A stretch of DNA of 64,000 nucleotides from contig SFDM01000002.1 in NCBI GenBank assembly GCA_004558205.1, forward strand, positions 85,349-149,348, written 5' to 3'. Under the pieces are notes generated by a model. That model searched no databases, was not told the DNA's origin, and saw only the letters and a program-made list of their open reading frames with translations. Below, one piece after another: positions 9,307-16,931 of the stretch (positions are counted from its first letter, which is position 1; every line of letters starts with the position of its first letter). This stretch comes from Pyramidobacter piscolens (GTDB lineage Bacteria > Synergistota > Synergistia > Synergistales > Dethiosulfovibrionaceae). The translations under genes and the position numbers were made by a program.

Positions 9307-9333
9307 AGTTAAACGTTTAACTAAAACGTTTTA
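9307..9333. promoter_or_regulatory. Tandem LacI-family operators
   Basis: AGTTAAACGTTTAACT (9307-9322) is a perfect 16-bp palindrome centred on CG, directly followed by a second perfect palindrome, TAAAACGTTTTA (9322-9333). AT-rich palindromes with a central CG are typical LacI/GalR-family operators. Their position over the start site implies repression. The LacI-type regulator at 12534-13541 is the natural candidate. Confidence 0.75.
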
Positions 9334-9353
9334 ATTTGAGGAGGTAGATTTTC

Positions 9354-10667
9354 ATGTCTGAGAAGAAAGAGATCAAACTGCTTGGTATGGATTGGCCTTA
9401 TTTCGCCGCATTATTCGTAGTAGTCGCTCTGGCAGCTTATTACAACTTCCTGCCTAAGAGCCTGGCTGGGCAGCTTCCCTTTCTGCTCGTCCTTGGAGAG
9501 GCTCTGCGCTTTTTCGGCGACCGCATCCCCATCGTCAAAGACTACCTCGGCGGCGGTTCCGTCGTCGTCCTCTTCGGCTGCTCGGCTATGGTTATGTACG
9601 GCATCATTCCCGCTTCCGTCGCTACAGCTACAAAGAATTTCATGAACAACGAGTTCATCAACTTCGCGCTGGCAGCTCTCTGCTGCGGCAGTATCTTCGG
9701 CATGGACCGAAAACTTCTCGTCAAATCTTCGCTTCGCTACATTCCCTGTATTCTCGGCGGCGCGGCGGTAGCCCTTCTCTTTGCCGGTATCGCAGGCAAA
9801 TTCCTTGGCTTTGGATTCGCAGAAGCCATCATGTATATTGGCCTTCCGATTATGGGCGGCGGAACTTCAGCAGGCGCTCTGCCCATGTCGAAAATGTTCG
9901 CAGAAGTTCTCGGTAAAGACTCTGGCGAGATGCTCGCCATCATGACGCCGGCCGTCGCTCTGGGCAACGCCTGCGCCATCGTCTTTGCCGGCCTTCTTGA
10001 CAAACTCGGTAAAGCCGTTCCCTCCTTGACCGGCGAGGGCAGCATTCTTCGCGGTAATGGCGCTGAGACCACCTTTTTGTCAGAACAAAAAGCAGCCAGC
10101 GAACCCCTGACCGACCTGAAAGTCTTTGCGGCAGGCATTGCTGTCGCCGGCATATACCTGGGGCTCGGACAACTGATTCAGCGTTTCGTCCCAAGCATCC
10201 ACGCCTACGCCTGGATGATCATCCTGATGGTCATTTCAAAGATTATGGGCCTTCTGCCTGCTGGAGTTGAGAAGAGCTGCGCCCTCTGGTATCAACTTTT
10301 CATGAAAAACTTCGCAAACGTTTTGCTCGCGGGTCTCGGCGTCGGCTTGATCAGCTTAAAACCCATCATTGCCGCTTTCACCCCCGCTTATCTGCTTCTC
10401 TGCGTGATCGTCGTCATCGGTGCCATTCTCGGTTCTGCGTTGGTCGGCTATATCGTCGGTTTCTACCCCATCGAGTCGGCCATCACCGGCGGACTCTGCA
10501 TGGCTAACATGGGCGGTTCCGGCGACATTGCCACACTGCTTGCCTGTAAGCGAATGATTCTTATGCCCTTCGCGGCCGTGTCATCGCGCCTCGGCGGCGC
10601 GCTGATCCTTATCCTTGGAAGCTTCCTGCTTCCTCTGATTGCAGCCGTTTCAACAGCTGTAAAGTAA
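9354..10667 (+). CDS. 2-hydroxycarboxylate transporter family protein (CitS/MaeN-like)
   Basis: A 437-residue membrane carrier of the sodium:citrate/malate family (2HCT). The two family signatures are present: MGGGTSAGALPMSKMF (near residue 165) and MANMGGSGDIATLLACKRM (near 385), followed by PFAAVSSRLGGA. Family members import citrate, malate or other 2-hydroxycarboxylates with Na+ or H+. GAGGAGG lies 9 bases upstream of ATG 9354. It is first in an operon with an OadA-like protein and a CMD protein, under a strong promoter with LacI-type operators. Which 2-hydroxy acid is carried is not clear. No citrate lyase genes are in the window. Confidence 0.88.
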   Translation: MSEKKEIKLLGMDWPYFAALFVVVALAAYYNFLPKSLAGQLPFLLVLGEALRFFGDRIPIVKDYLGGGSVVVLFGCSAMVMYGIIPASVATATKNFMNNEFINFALAALCCGSIFGMDRKLLVKSSLRYIPCILGGAAVALLFAGIAGKFLGFGFAEAIMYIGLPIMGGGTSAGALPMSKMFAEVLGKDSGEMLAIMTPAVALGNACAIVFAGLLDKLGKAVPSLTGEGSILRGNGAETTFLSEQKAASEPLTDLKVFAAGIAVAGIYLGLGQLIQRFVPSIHAYAWMIILMVISKIMGLLPAGVEKSCALWYQLFMKNFANVLLAGLGVGLISLKPIIAAFTPAYLLLCVIVVIGAILGSALVGYIVGFYPIESAITGGLCMANMGGSGDIATLLACKRMILMPFAAVSSRLGGALILILGSFLLPLIAAVSTAVK

Positions 10668-10735
10668 TTTTCCGAAGTTTTTCTTTTTCATAGAAAGGAC
10701 TGATTCAAATAAGCTGGTTTAAACGCTCTTCCTCC

Positions 10736-12100
10736 TTGGATTCGGCCACCGAAGGCTGGGCCACGTCCCCATTGAAGCTGACCAGCGTAGAGCTTCGCGA
10801 CGGTCAGCAATCGCTGCTTGCAACACGCATGAAAACTGAGGATATGCTTCCCGTTATCGAAAAGATGGACCGCGTTGGCTACGACTGTATGGAAGTCTGG
10901 GGCGGCGCCACCTTTGATTCCTGTATCCGATTTCTGCACGAAGATCCATGGCAGAGGGTTCGGGACTTCAAGAAAGCGGCTCCACGAACGCCTCTGCGGA
11001 TGCTCCTCCGTGGTCAAAATCTTCTAGGATATCGACAATACGCCGACGACGTGGTGGAAAAGTTTGTGTTCGCCTCCGCCGCCGCGGGTATCGACATTTT
11101 TCTGATCTTCGACGGCCTGAACGACAGCCGCAACACCCGGGCGGCCATGAACGCCGTGCTTAAAGCAGGCAAACGCCCCGAAGCCAATATTCTCTACACG
11201 CTGAGCCCCGTCCACAGCATCGAAAAGTACGTTGAACTCGCTCGGGAATACGAGGCCATGGGAATGCAGGCAATCCATCTTGAGGACATGGCCGGCATGG
11301 TGGATCCCCTCTCGGTATACAAGTGCATCAGGGCAATCAAGGAAGCCGTCAAAGTGCCCGTCCACTTTCAAGCCCACAGCACAGGAGGCATGGCCGACGT
11401 GGCTTACTGGGAAGCGGCGCGCGCCGGAGTGGACGTGCTCGACGTGGACGTTTCGGCCCTCGCCCTCGGCACCAGCCATCCGCCGATCGAGCCGTTGATC
11501 GTGGAGCTGCGGAACACGCCCCGCGACACAGGCATCGACCTTGGACTTGTGGCGGAGATCAACCGCTATTTCATGGACATGCGGGTCAAGTACAAAGAGT
11601 ACGAAAGCAGGTTTACGGGCGTGGACATCAGCGTGCTGCGCCATCAGGTGCCTGGTGGTATGCTGTCCAACCTCGAAAGCCAGCTGAAGCAGATGAATGT
11701 GCTGGACAGGCTTGACGAGGTCCTCGCGGAAGTAGCTATAGTCCGGAAGGACTTCGGCTATCCGCCCCTCGGGACGCCCTTCTCGCAGATCGTGGGGGCC
11801 CAGGCGACGATCAACGTCATGACTGGCCAGCGCTATAAGATGTTCCCCAAGGAATCAAAGCTCTATATCAGCGGACACTACGGCAAAGCGCCCAGCGAGG
11901 TTTCCCCCGAACTCGTAAAAAGAGTTCTCGGCGACGCAAAACCGATCACCTGCCGTCCCGCCGACCTCATCGAGCCAGAATACGACAGGATGAAAGCCGC
12001 GGTCGCCGGCCTGGCGCGCAGCGACGAAGACGTGCTGACCTACGCTCTCTTTCCCGCGGTGGCGCGCGATTACCTCAAGGCAAAATATCATATTCAGTAA
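10736..12100 (+). CDS. Oxaloacetate decarboxylase alpha/pyruvate carboxylase B-like protein with altered active site
   Basis: A protein of about 455 residues aligned over its whole length with the carboxyltransferase and conserved C-terminal domains of OadA/PycB (GGATFD, RGQNLLGYR, PGGMLSNLESQLKQM, VTPTSQ-like TPFSQIVGAQA, TCRPADL). There is no biotin domain. Three positions central to catalysis in OadA differ here: RDAHQ is RDGQQ, the carbamylated lysine of IKDM is glutamate (LEDM), and the first histidine of the metal-binding H-x-H is glutamine (FQAH). Normal carboxyltransferase activity is therefore doubtful. The first conventional start is TTG 10736, which has no ribosome-binding site. 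AGAAAGGA at 10692-10699 instead points to an in-frame ATA at 10709, which would add 9 residues. It lies in the operon of the 2HCT carrier. Confidence 0.75.
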   Translation: MDSATEGWATSPLKLTSVELRDGQQSLLATRMKTEDMLPVIEKMDRVGYDCMEVWGGATFDSCIRFLHEDPWQRVRDFKKAAPRTPLRMLLRGQNLLGYRQYADDVVEKFVFASAAAGIDIFLIFDGLNDSRNTRAAMNAVLKAGKRPEANILYTLSPVHSIEKYVELAREYEAMGMQAIHLEDMAGMVDPLSVYKCIRAIKEAVKVPVHFQAHSTGGMADVAYWEAARAGVDVLDVDVSALALGTSHPPIEPLIVELRNTPRDTGIDLGLVAEINRYFMDMRVKYKEYESRFTGVDISVLRHQVPGGMLSNLESQLKQMNVLDRLDEVLAEVAIVRKDFGYPPLGTPFSQIVGAQATINVMTGQRYKMFPKESKLYISGHYGKAPSEVSPELVKRVLGDAKPITCRPADLIEPEYDRMKAAVAGLARSDEDVLTYALFPAVARDYLKAKYHIQ

Positions 12101-12114
12101 GAGGAGCTATTCCT

Positions 12115-12495
12115 ATGAGACAGACCAATCCTGAACAAATAGCAAAAGCAAAAGAACTGATCGAAGATCTGAAAGCTCTTCGCGGCGGCACGGTCATCGA
12201 TTTTCACAAGAGGATCGCCAACGATCCGTCGCTCCTGAACGCGTTCACTCAGCAATATCTGAACTGCAACAAGAAGGACACGTCGATTCCCCGAAAGTAC
12301 AGAGAACTGATCATCATGGCCTTAGGCTGCACCCGCGGGGCTCAGACCACTATCAACACCCATGGCCGCCTTGCCCTGGAAAACGGCGCAACCATAGAAG
12401 AAATCGGCGAAGTCCTGCGGCTGGTCTTTTTCCTCTGCGGCGCCACAGCGTTGATCCCCGCCGCAGAGATCTTCGAAAAAATGGACGTGGAGTAA
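12115..12495 (+). CDS. Carboxymuconolactone decarboxylase (CMD)/AhpD-like protein
   Basis: A 126-residue all-helical protein of the CMD family: YRELIIMALGCTRGAQTTIN and HGRLALENGATIEEI are its usual core. One cysteine (in GCTRG) is kept, but the C-x-x-C pair of AhpD peroxidase-type members is absent; the conserved His (NTHGR) is present. The product starts 15 bases after the OadA-like gene with GAGGAGC upstream, so it is the last gene of the transporter operon. Its role in the pathway is unknown; a decarboxylase or lactonase-like function on a dicarboxylate is only a guess. Confidence 0.8.
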   Translation: MRQTNPEQIAKAKELIEDLKALRGGTVIDFHKRIANDPSLLNAFTQQYLNCNKKDTSIPRKYRELIIMALGCTRGAQTTINTHGRLALENGATIEEIGEVLRLVFFLCGATALIPAAEIFEKMDVE

Positions 12496-12532
12496 AAGAC
12501 GGCAGCCCGCGACCTATGGGCTGCCGTCTTTT
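12494..12532. terminator. Bidirectional terminator between CMD and LacI genes
   Basis: A 15-bp perfect stem (12494-12508 with 12518-12532), starting AAAAGACGGC and ending in GCCGTCTTTT. It separates two convergent genes and has T or A tracts on both sides. Confidence 0.9.
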
Positions 12533-12533
12533 A

Positions 12534-13541
12534 TCAACAGGATTCTCGCACGTACAGTTTGGACTCAAAGCTGATGTATTGCGGCCTGTCGATTTTTCTT
12601 TCTATGAGCTTAATCATCAGCGGCACGCTGGCAGCCGCCATTTCCTCCAGGGGAAGCTCCACGACCGTCAGAGGCGGAACGCTGTAGCGGCCGAGTTCGG
12701 GAATCCCCATCCCAATGGCTACGATCCGGACGTCTTGAGGAATTCGGATCCCCGCCTGCGAGAAAGCGCTGATCAGACCGTAAGCCATGGGATCGTCGTC
12801 GCAGTAGATCCCCTTCGGGATCTTGCCTCGGCGAATAAACTCCTTCCCCGCGGCATAACCGCCCGTGATGGTGTCTTCAGTTTTGACCGTCTTCGACGCA
12901 AGGCCGGCAATGCCGTACTCTTCACAAGCCTCGCAAAAACTCCGGCTGCGGATGCCCAGCGCGAGAAACTGATGTTCCTGGGTGACCATGCCGATATCGG
13001 TGATGCCCTTGTCAAGAAGTTGAAGCGCGGCCAGACGCCCCGCCGCGCGATTGTCGGTCCCTACGCTGGAGAATCGGTCGGACTGGCGATTATAAAGCAC
13101 AATGGGCAGCAGGGGCGGGGTCTGTTCGATGTAATCGAGGTCGTCGCGGCTGATAGTGGCAAGCAGCGCAGCGTTAAAAGAGGAAAGCCCCTGAAGCGAT
13201 CTCTCGTCGCGCAGACGTCCCGCCGTAAAGGGGCAGACTACGAGGTTAATTCTGCAAAGACTCTGCTGAACGGCTTTCTGCAACGCCTCAAGCACTCGGG
13301 TCAACACGATGATTCGCGTATCGGCCGCCCAGAAGACGCCCAGAGTGTACTCCAATTTATTGGAACTGCGAAGTTTGCGCGCCGAGAGGTTGGGCTGGTA
13401 GTTAACGGCGCGGACCGCTTCCAGCACTTTATCCTGCGTCGGCTGGGGAATTTTACGCTCCGCCGACATACCGTTCAGAACGATCGACACCGTGGATATG
13501 GAGACTCCTGCAGCGCTGGCCACATCTTTTATAGTAGACAT
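12534..13541 (-). CDS. LacI-family transcriptional regulator
   Basis: A 335-residue repressor. The N-terminal DNA-binding domain is typical: STIKDVASAAGVSISTVSI, the hinge helix near residue 55 (LSARKL) and a periplasmic-binding-protein-like effector domain. GAAAGGA lies 7 bases upstream of ATG 13541. It sits between the 2HCT transporter operon and the aconitase-family operon and is transcribed divergently from the latter. Two perfect CG-centred palindromes over the transporter promoter (9307-9333) are good candidate binding sites. A related half-site, TAAAACGTAA (13699-13708), lies in the divergent spacer. The inducer is probably the carboxylate handled by the cluster. Confidence 0.92.
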   Translation of the reverse strand: MSTIKDVASAAGVSISTVSIVLNGMSAERKIPQPTQDKVLEAVRAVNYQPNLSARKLRSSNKLEYTLGVFWAADTRIIVLTRVLEALQKAVQQSLCRINLVVCPFTAGRLRDERSLQGLSSFNAALLATISRDDLDYIEQTPPLLPIVLYNRQSDRFSSVGTDNRAAGRLAALQLLDKGITDIGMVTQEHQFLALGIRSRSFCEACEEYGIAGLASKTVKTEDTITGGYAAGKEFIRRGKIPKGIYCDDDPMAYGLISAFSQAGIRIPQDVRIVAIGMGIPELGRYSVPPLTVVELPLEEMAAASVPLMIKLIERKIDRPQYISFESKLYVRESC

Positions 13542-13820
13542 AACAAGTATCCTTTCTTCGAATAATTTTAGTAAAATTCATCATAAAAAAAAGCCGCCGC
13601 CCTGTCAAGAGAAGAAAAGTTTCAAATCCAGGCTATTTCTTTCTTCTAAGCATAAAATAAAAAAACACTTTTACCTGAACGCCTTTCTCGCTGATAAGTA
13701 AAACGTAACACTTTATCGTTTCTTTTAAGTAGAATGTTTTATCCCAGCAAAGTTTTCCAAGCGATCGAACGTGTTTCAACGCGCCAAAACTATTGAGATG
13801 TTAAAAATGGAGGGTTTCTC
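13542..13820. promoter_or_regulatory. Divergent spacer between lacI-type and aconitase-family genes
   Basis: 280 AT-rich bases without a gene. TAAAACGTAA (13699-13708) matches the left half of the LacI-type operators at 9307-9333, and TTATCGTTT follows about 5 bases later; both are imperfect. Probable promoters for both directions lie here, but I cannot fix them. Confidence 0.4.
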
Positions 13821-14939
13821 ATGGAAAGGAACAAAGAACAGAGACTCTGTGTGGACTGGTGGGTCGTGAACGATGCCGCATCCAGCGTCCTTCCCGAACT
13901 GCTGGGGTCACGCCGGCTTCTCTATCCTGAAAAAGTCAAGGTTTTCATAGATCACGATGTGCCCTGCGGTTCCGTCGATGCGGCGCTCGCACAAAAAAAA
14001 CTGATTCAATTCGCTTTGGATCAGGGCTGTGAACTCTTCAACGGCGCGGGGATCTCTTATCAAATTATGCTGGACCGCTTTGTTAAAAAAGGGCAGGTCG
14101 TCGCCCTCTGCTCGCCCCACGCGCCTATTTTCGGCGCCGTCAATGCGCTGGGGCTGGACATGACACCCCCAACCCTCGCCGACTCGATGCTCACCGGTAC
14201 AGCCAACTTCACGATGCCGCAGGCCTGCCGCGTGGAAATCACGGCCGCGCCTCAGCCTCCTCTTGGCGCCAAGGATCTCGCCCTGACTCTGATCGCCCGG
14301 GGCGGAAGCTTTCTCAAAGGGCGCGCCATCGAGTTCGTCGGCACAGGAGCTTTGGAGCTCCCCCTTCACGACAAAATAACGCTCTGTCAAATGGTCAACG
14401 CCACAGGCGCGGTCTGCGCGTCCTTTGGGTCCGAAGACGCCTCCGGCGCAGCGCTCCGGCTCGATCCACAAACGCTGTGCCAGCTCGTCGCCGGTCCCCA
14501 TGAAAACACGCAGGTTAAGGCTCTTGTAAAAATTGCGCCGGCGCCTCTCGACGAAGTCTTTATCGGCGGCTGTTCGGGCGGCCGCATCGAAGATCTGCGG
14601 ACCGCCGCGAAAATCCTGCGCGGCCGCCGCGTCCCTCCGCGCCTTCGCCTGATGATCGCCCCGGCTACGGCGGAAGTCTTCAGCCAGGCCGCCGACGAAG
14701 GCCTGCTCGACATCTTCTTCGACGCGGGAGCGCTCGTGATGGGACAAGGCTGCAGCGTTTGCTGGGGAAAGTCCCAAGGCTTGATCGGTGAAGGCGAAAC
14801 TCTGCTGTCCACGGGTTCCCGATGTTCACGGGGCTGTACCGGCCCAGTGAATTCGTCTGTGTACGTCTGCTCGCCCGAGGTCGCCGCGCGGTGCGCCCTC
14901 GCGGGCAAAATCTGCGATTATAAGGAGGCGGGAATATGA
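13821..14939 (+). CDS. Divergent aconitase/LeuC-family protein with degenerate active site
   Basis: A 372-residue homolog of the large subunit of 3-isopropylmalate dehydratase. The [4Fe-4S] cysteines are kept (GGCSGGRIEDL near residue 253, and GCSVCWGK near 313), as are RGRRVPP and the overall C-terminal order. Several catalytic or substrate motifs are changed compared with the intact LeuC encoded at 15448-16740: DSHT is SPHA, NRNFLGR is SRCSRGC, and the glutamate of VECGAK is replaced (NATGAV). It is also about 60 residues shorter. The stop overlaps the small-subunit gene by 4 bases (ATGA), so translation is coupled. It may be a pseudo-subunit, a regulatory partner or an enzyme with a new substrate. 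Confidence 0.75.
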   Translation: MERNKEQRLCVDWWVVNDAASSVLPELLGSRRLLYPEKVKVFIDHDVPCGSVDAALAQKKLIQFALDQGCELFNGAGISYQIMLDRFVKKGQVVALCSPHAPIFGAVNALGLDMTPPTLADSMLTGTANFTMPQACRVEITAAPQPPLGAKDLALTLIARGGSFLKGRAIEFVGTGALELPLHDKITLCQMVNATGAVCASFGSEDASGAALRLDPQTLCQLVAGPHENTQVKALVKIAPAPLDEVFIGGCSGGRIEDLRTAAKILRGRRVPPRLRLMIAPATAEVFSQAADEGLLDIFFDAGALVMGQGCSVCWGKSQGLIGEGETLLSTGSRCSRGCTGPVNSSVYVCSPEVAARCALAGKICDYKEAGI

Positions 14940-15430
14940 TTCAGAAATTTTCAGGACGCCTGTGGAAACTGCGCGACGACATCGACACCGACATTATCAT
15001 GCCAACTCAATACCTTTCCCTCCCGACGCTTGAAGAGATGGCTCCTCATGCCTTCGAACCCCTTCGGCCGGAACTCGCCGCCCTGATTCGCCCCGGCGAC
15101 ATTATTGTGGGCGGCAAAAACTTCGGCTGCGGTTCCTCCCGTGAGCAGGCCGCCGCGGTTTTGGTGACAATCGGCATTCGCTGCGTCATCGCAAAATCCT
15201 TCGCGAGGATTTTTTTCCGCAACGCCATCAACAACGGCCTTCTCCTGATTGAAAGCGGCCTGTACGACTTCTGCGAAGAGGGCGACGTGGCCGACGTAGA
15301 GATCAACAGCCGCATTGTCTGCCGCGGCAGGGGGTTTATGATCCCAAAAATCCCCGACGACCTGTTAAAGATTCTCGACGGCGGGGGCCTCGTCAGGAGC
15401 ATGAAAAAACTCAACGGCATTCTCGATTAG
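14936..15430 (+). CDS. leuD: 3-isopropylmalate dehydratase small subunit-like (LeuD)
   Basis: A 164-residue swivel-domain subunit of the aconitase family, of the length seen in archaeal-type LeuD/homoaconitase small subunits. GGKNFGCGSSREQA is the family signature, and DDIDTDIIMPTQYL opens the protein. The specificity loop after YL reads SLPTLEEMA, unlike the YLRT of homoaconitases or the YLVY/YLVM of strict isopropylmalate isomerases as I recall them, so the substrate may differ. AAGGAGG lies 8 bases upstream. It is flanked by two large-subunit genes and can serve either. Confidence 0.85.
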   Translation: MIQKFSGRLWKLRDDIDTDIIMPTQYLSLPTLEEMAPHAFEPLRPELAALIRPGDIIVGGKNFGCGSSREQAAAVLVTIGIRCVIAKSFARIFFRNAINNGLLLIESGLYDFCEEGDVADVEINSRIVCRGRGFMIPKIPDDLLKILDGGGLVRSMKKLNGILD

Positions 15431-15447
15431 GAAAGAGGGGATTTATC

Positions 15448-16740
15448 ATGGGACACACACTCGCTGAAAAGATACTGATGCGCAATACGGGCTCGAAAAG
15501 CCTTCATCCCGGCGATATCGTCATCACCAAACCCGACATGGTCCTTTTTCTCGACATCTACGCCCCCTTCGTTTACCACCAATTTAAAGAAATGGGTTTC
15601 AAGAAGGTGTTCAATCCTGACCAAATAGCCATCGTTGATGACCATGAACTCCCGACTTGCCTGAAAGACGATCCCAGGTCGGTCAGCTTTTCTCACAAAT
15701 TCGCCGAGGAATTCGGCATCAGAAATCACTATATCGCCCAGGGAATCGGTCATCAGCTTGTGCCTGAACTTCGGCTCGCCCGTCCCGGAAGTGTGATCTA
15801 CGTCACCGACTCCCACACCACGACCTATGGCGCCGTCGGGGCCTTCGCCACAGGTGTGGGTTATACCGAAATGGCTTCCGTGCTCGGCACCGGCAAGATG
15901 TGGGCCCGCGTCCCGGCAGCGATAAAAATCCAGATCGACGGGGAACTGCCTCTGGGCGTCTATTCCAAAGACGTGATCCTGAGGATCCTTGGGGACCTGA
16001 AGGCCGACGGCGGAACTTACAGATCTTTGGAGTTCTGCGGAACCACTATCGACGCCATGAGCGTGGACGCCCGGTTAACCATATCCAATATGGCCGTCGA
16101 GTGCGGCGCAAAAGTGGGGCTTTTCGCGCCTGACGCGAAAACCTGCGAGTACAGCGGAACATCACCGGAAGAAACGGCCTGGCTCCATTTCGACAGCGAC
16201 GTCTTTTACGAGAAAACCCTTCATTACGACGCGGCGAAGTTTGTTCCCAATCTCTCATGCCCGCAGTTCGTCGACAACGTCCATCCTGTCGCCGAGAAGG
16301 AAGGATTGGAGGTTAACCAGATTTTTCTGGGATCCTGCACGAACGGAAGGCTTGAAGACTTGGCCATAGCCGCCAAAATCCTGGAAGGACGCCACGTCCC
16401 TCCCCGGGTCAAATTTATCGTAACGCCCGCTTCGGTAGGAATCTACAAGAACGCGCTGAAAACCGGCTATATTCAAACTTTAGTCAGAGCCGGAGCCGTC
16501 GTAACTCATCCCTACTGCTCGCTGTGCCAGGGACGCGGAAGCGGCCTGCTCAGCGACGGCGAAGTGGTTCTCGGGACCAACAACAGAAACTTCCTGGGGC
16601 GCATGGGGGCGGCCAAGTCGCTGATCTTCCTCGGCTCTCCCGCGACGATCGCCGTTTCGGCTCTCACTGGAAAGATCACGGACCCGAGAGAATATCTTGA
16701 AAAATTATCGGGAACGGACGCTTTGCCTCGCGCTCTTTAA
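15448..16740 (+). CDS. leuC: 3-isopropylmalate dehydratase large subunit-like (LeuC)
   Basis: A 430-residue hydro-lyase subunit with all the expected motifs: VTDSHTTTYGAVGAFATGVG (near residue 115), AVECGAKVGLFAPD, GSCTNGRLEDLAIAAKIL and CSLCQGRGS (the three cluster cysteines), and NRNFLGRMG with a substrate-binding arginine. Length and motifs match the archaeal/anaerobe LeuC-homoaconitase-dimethylmalate dehydratase group. It starts 18 bases after leuD with GAGGGG upstream and completes a three-gene operon. Together with the leuB-like gene at 5292 this could be leucine biosynthesis, but no leuA is present. The company of 2-hydroxyacid carriers makes a catabolic isomerase or dehydratase equally plausible. 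Confidence 0.85.
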   Translation: MGHTLAEKILMRNTGSKSLHPGDIVITKPDMVLFLDIYAPFVYHQFKEMGFKKVFNPDQIAIVDDHELPTCLKDDPRSVSFSHKFAEEFGIRNHYIAQGIGHQLVPELRLARPGSVIYVTDSHTTTYGAVGAFATGVGYTEMASVLGTGKMWARVPAAIKIQIDGELPLGVYSKDVILRILGDLKADGGTYRSLEFCGTTIDAMSVDARLTISNMAVECGAKVGLFAPDAKTCEYSGTSPEETAWLHFDSDVFYEKTLHYDAAKFVPNLSCPQFVDNVHPVAEKEGLEVNQIFLGSCTNGRLEDLAIAAKILEGRHVPPRVKFIVTPASVGIYKNALKTGYIQTLVRAGAVVTHPYCSLCQGRGSGLLSDGEVVLGTNNRNFLGRMGAAKSLIFLGSPATIAVSALTGKITDPREYLEKLSGTDALPRAL

Positions 16741-16855
16741 GCTGATACGTTGTCTTACTGGACTGCGGCGGCTCTGAGAATGGCTTTCTTTTTGAATTTT
16801 ACTTATCTGTCGTTTAAAATAATAAAATTTAAGGACTTATGCCGGTAATTTTGTA

Positions 16856-16884
16856 TTGACGAACAAAACATCATGCTTTATCAT
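16856..16884 (+). promoter_or_regulatory. Sigma-70 promoter of the pyruvate:ferredoxin oxidoreductase gene
   Basis: TTGACG (16856-16861), a 17-base spacer and TATCAT (16879-16884), ending 47 bases before the nifJ start. The -10 box is identical to that at 9298. Confidence 0.75.
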
Positions 16885-16931
16885 TTTAAGGTGTCTTTTC
16901 AAGATTTATTTATCATCAGGAGGTCAACAAA

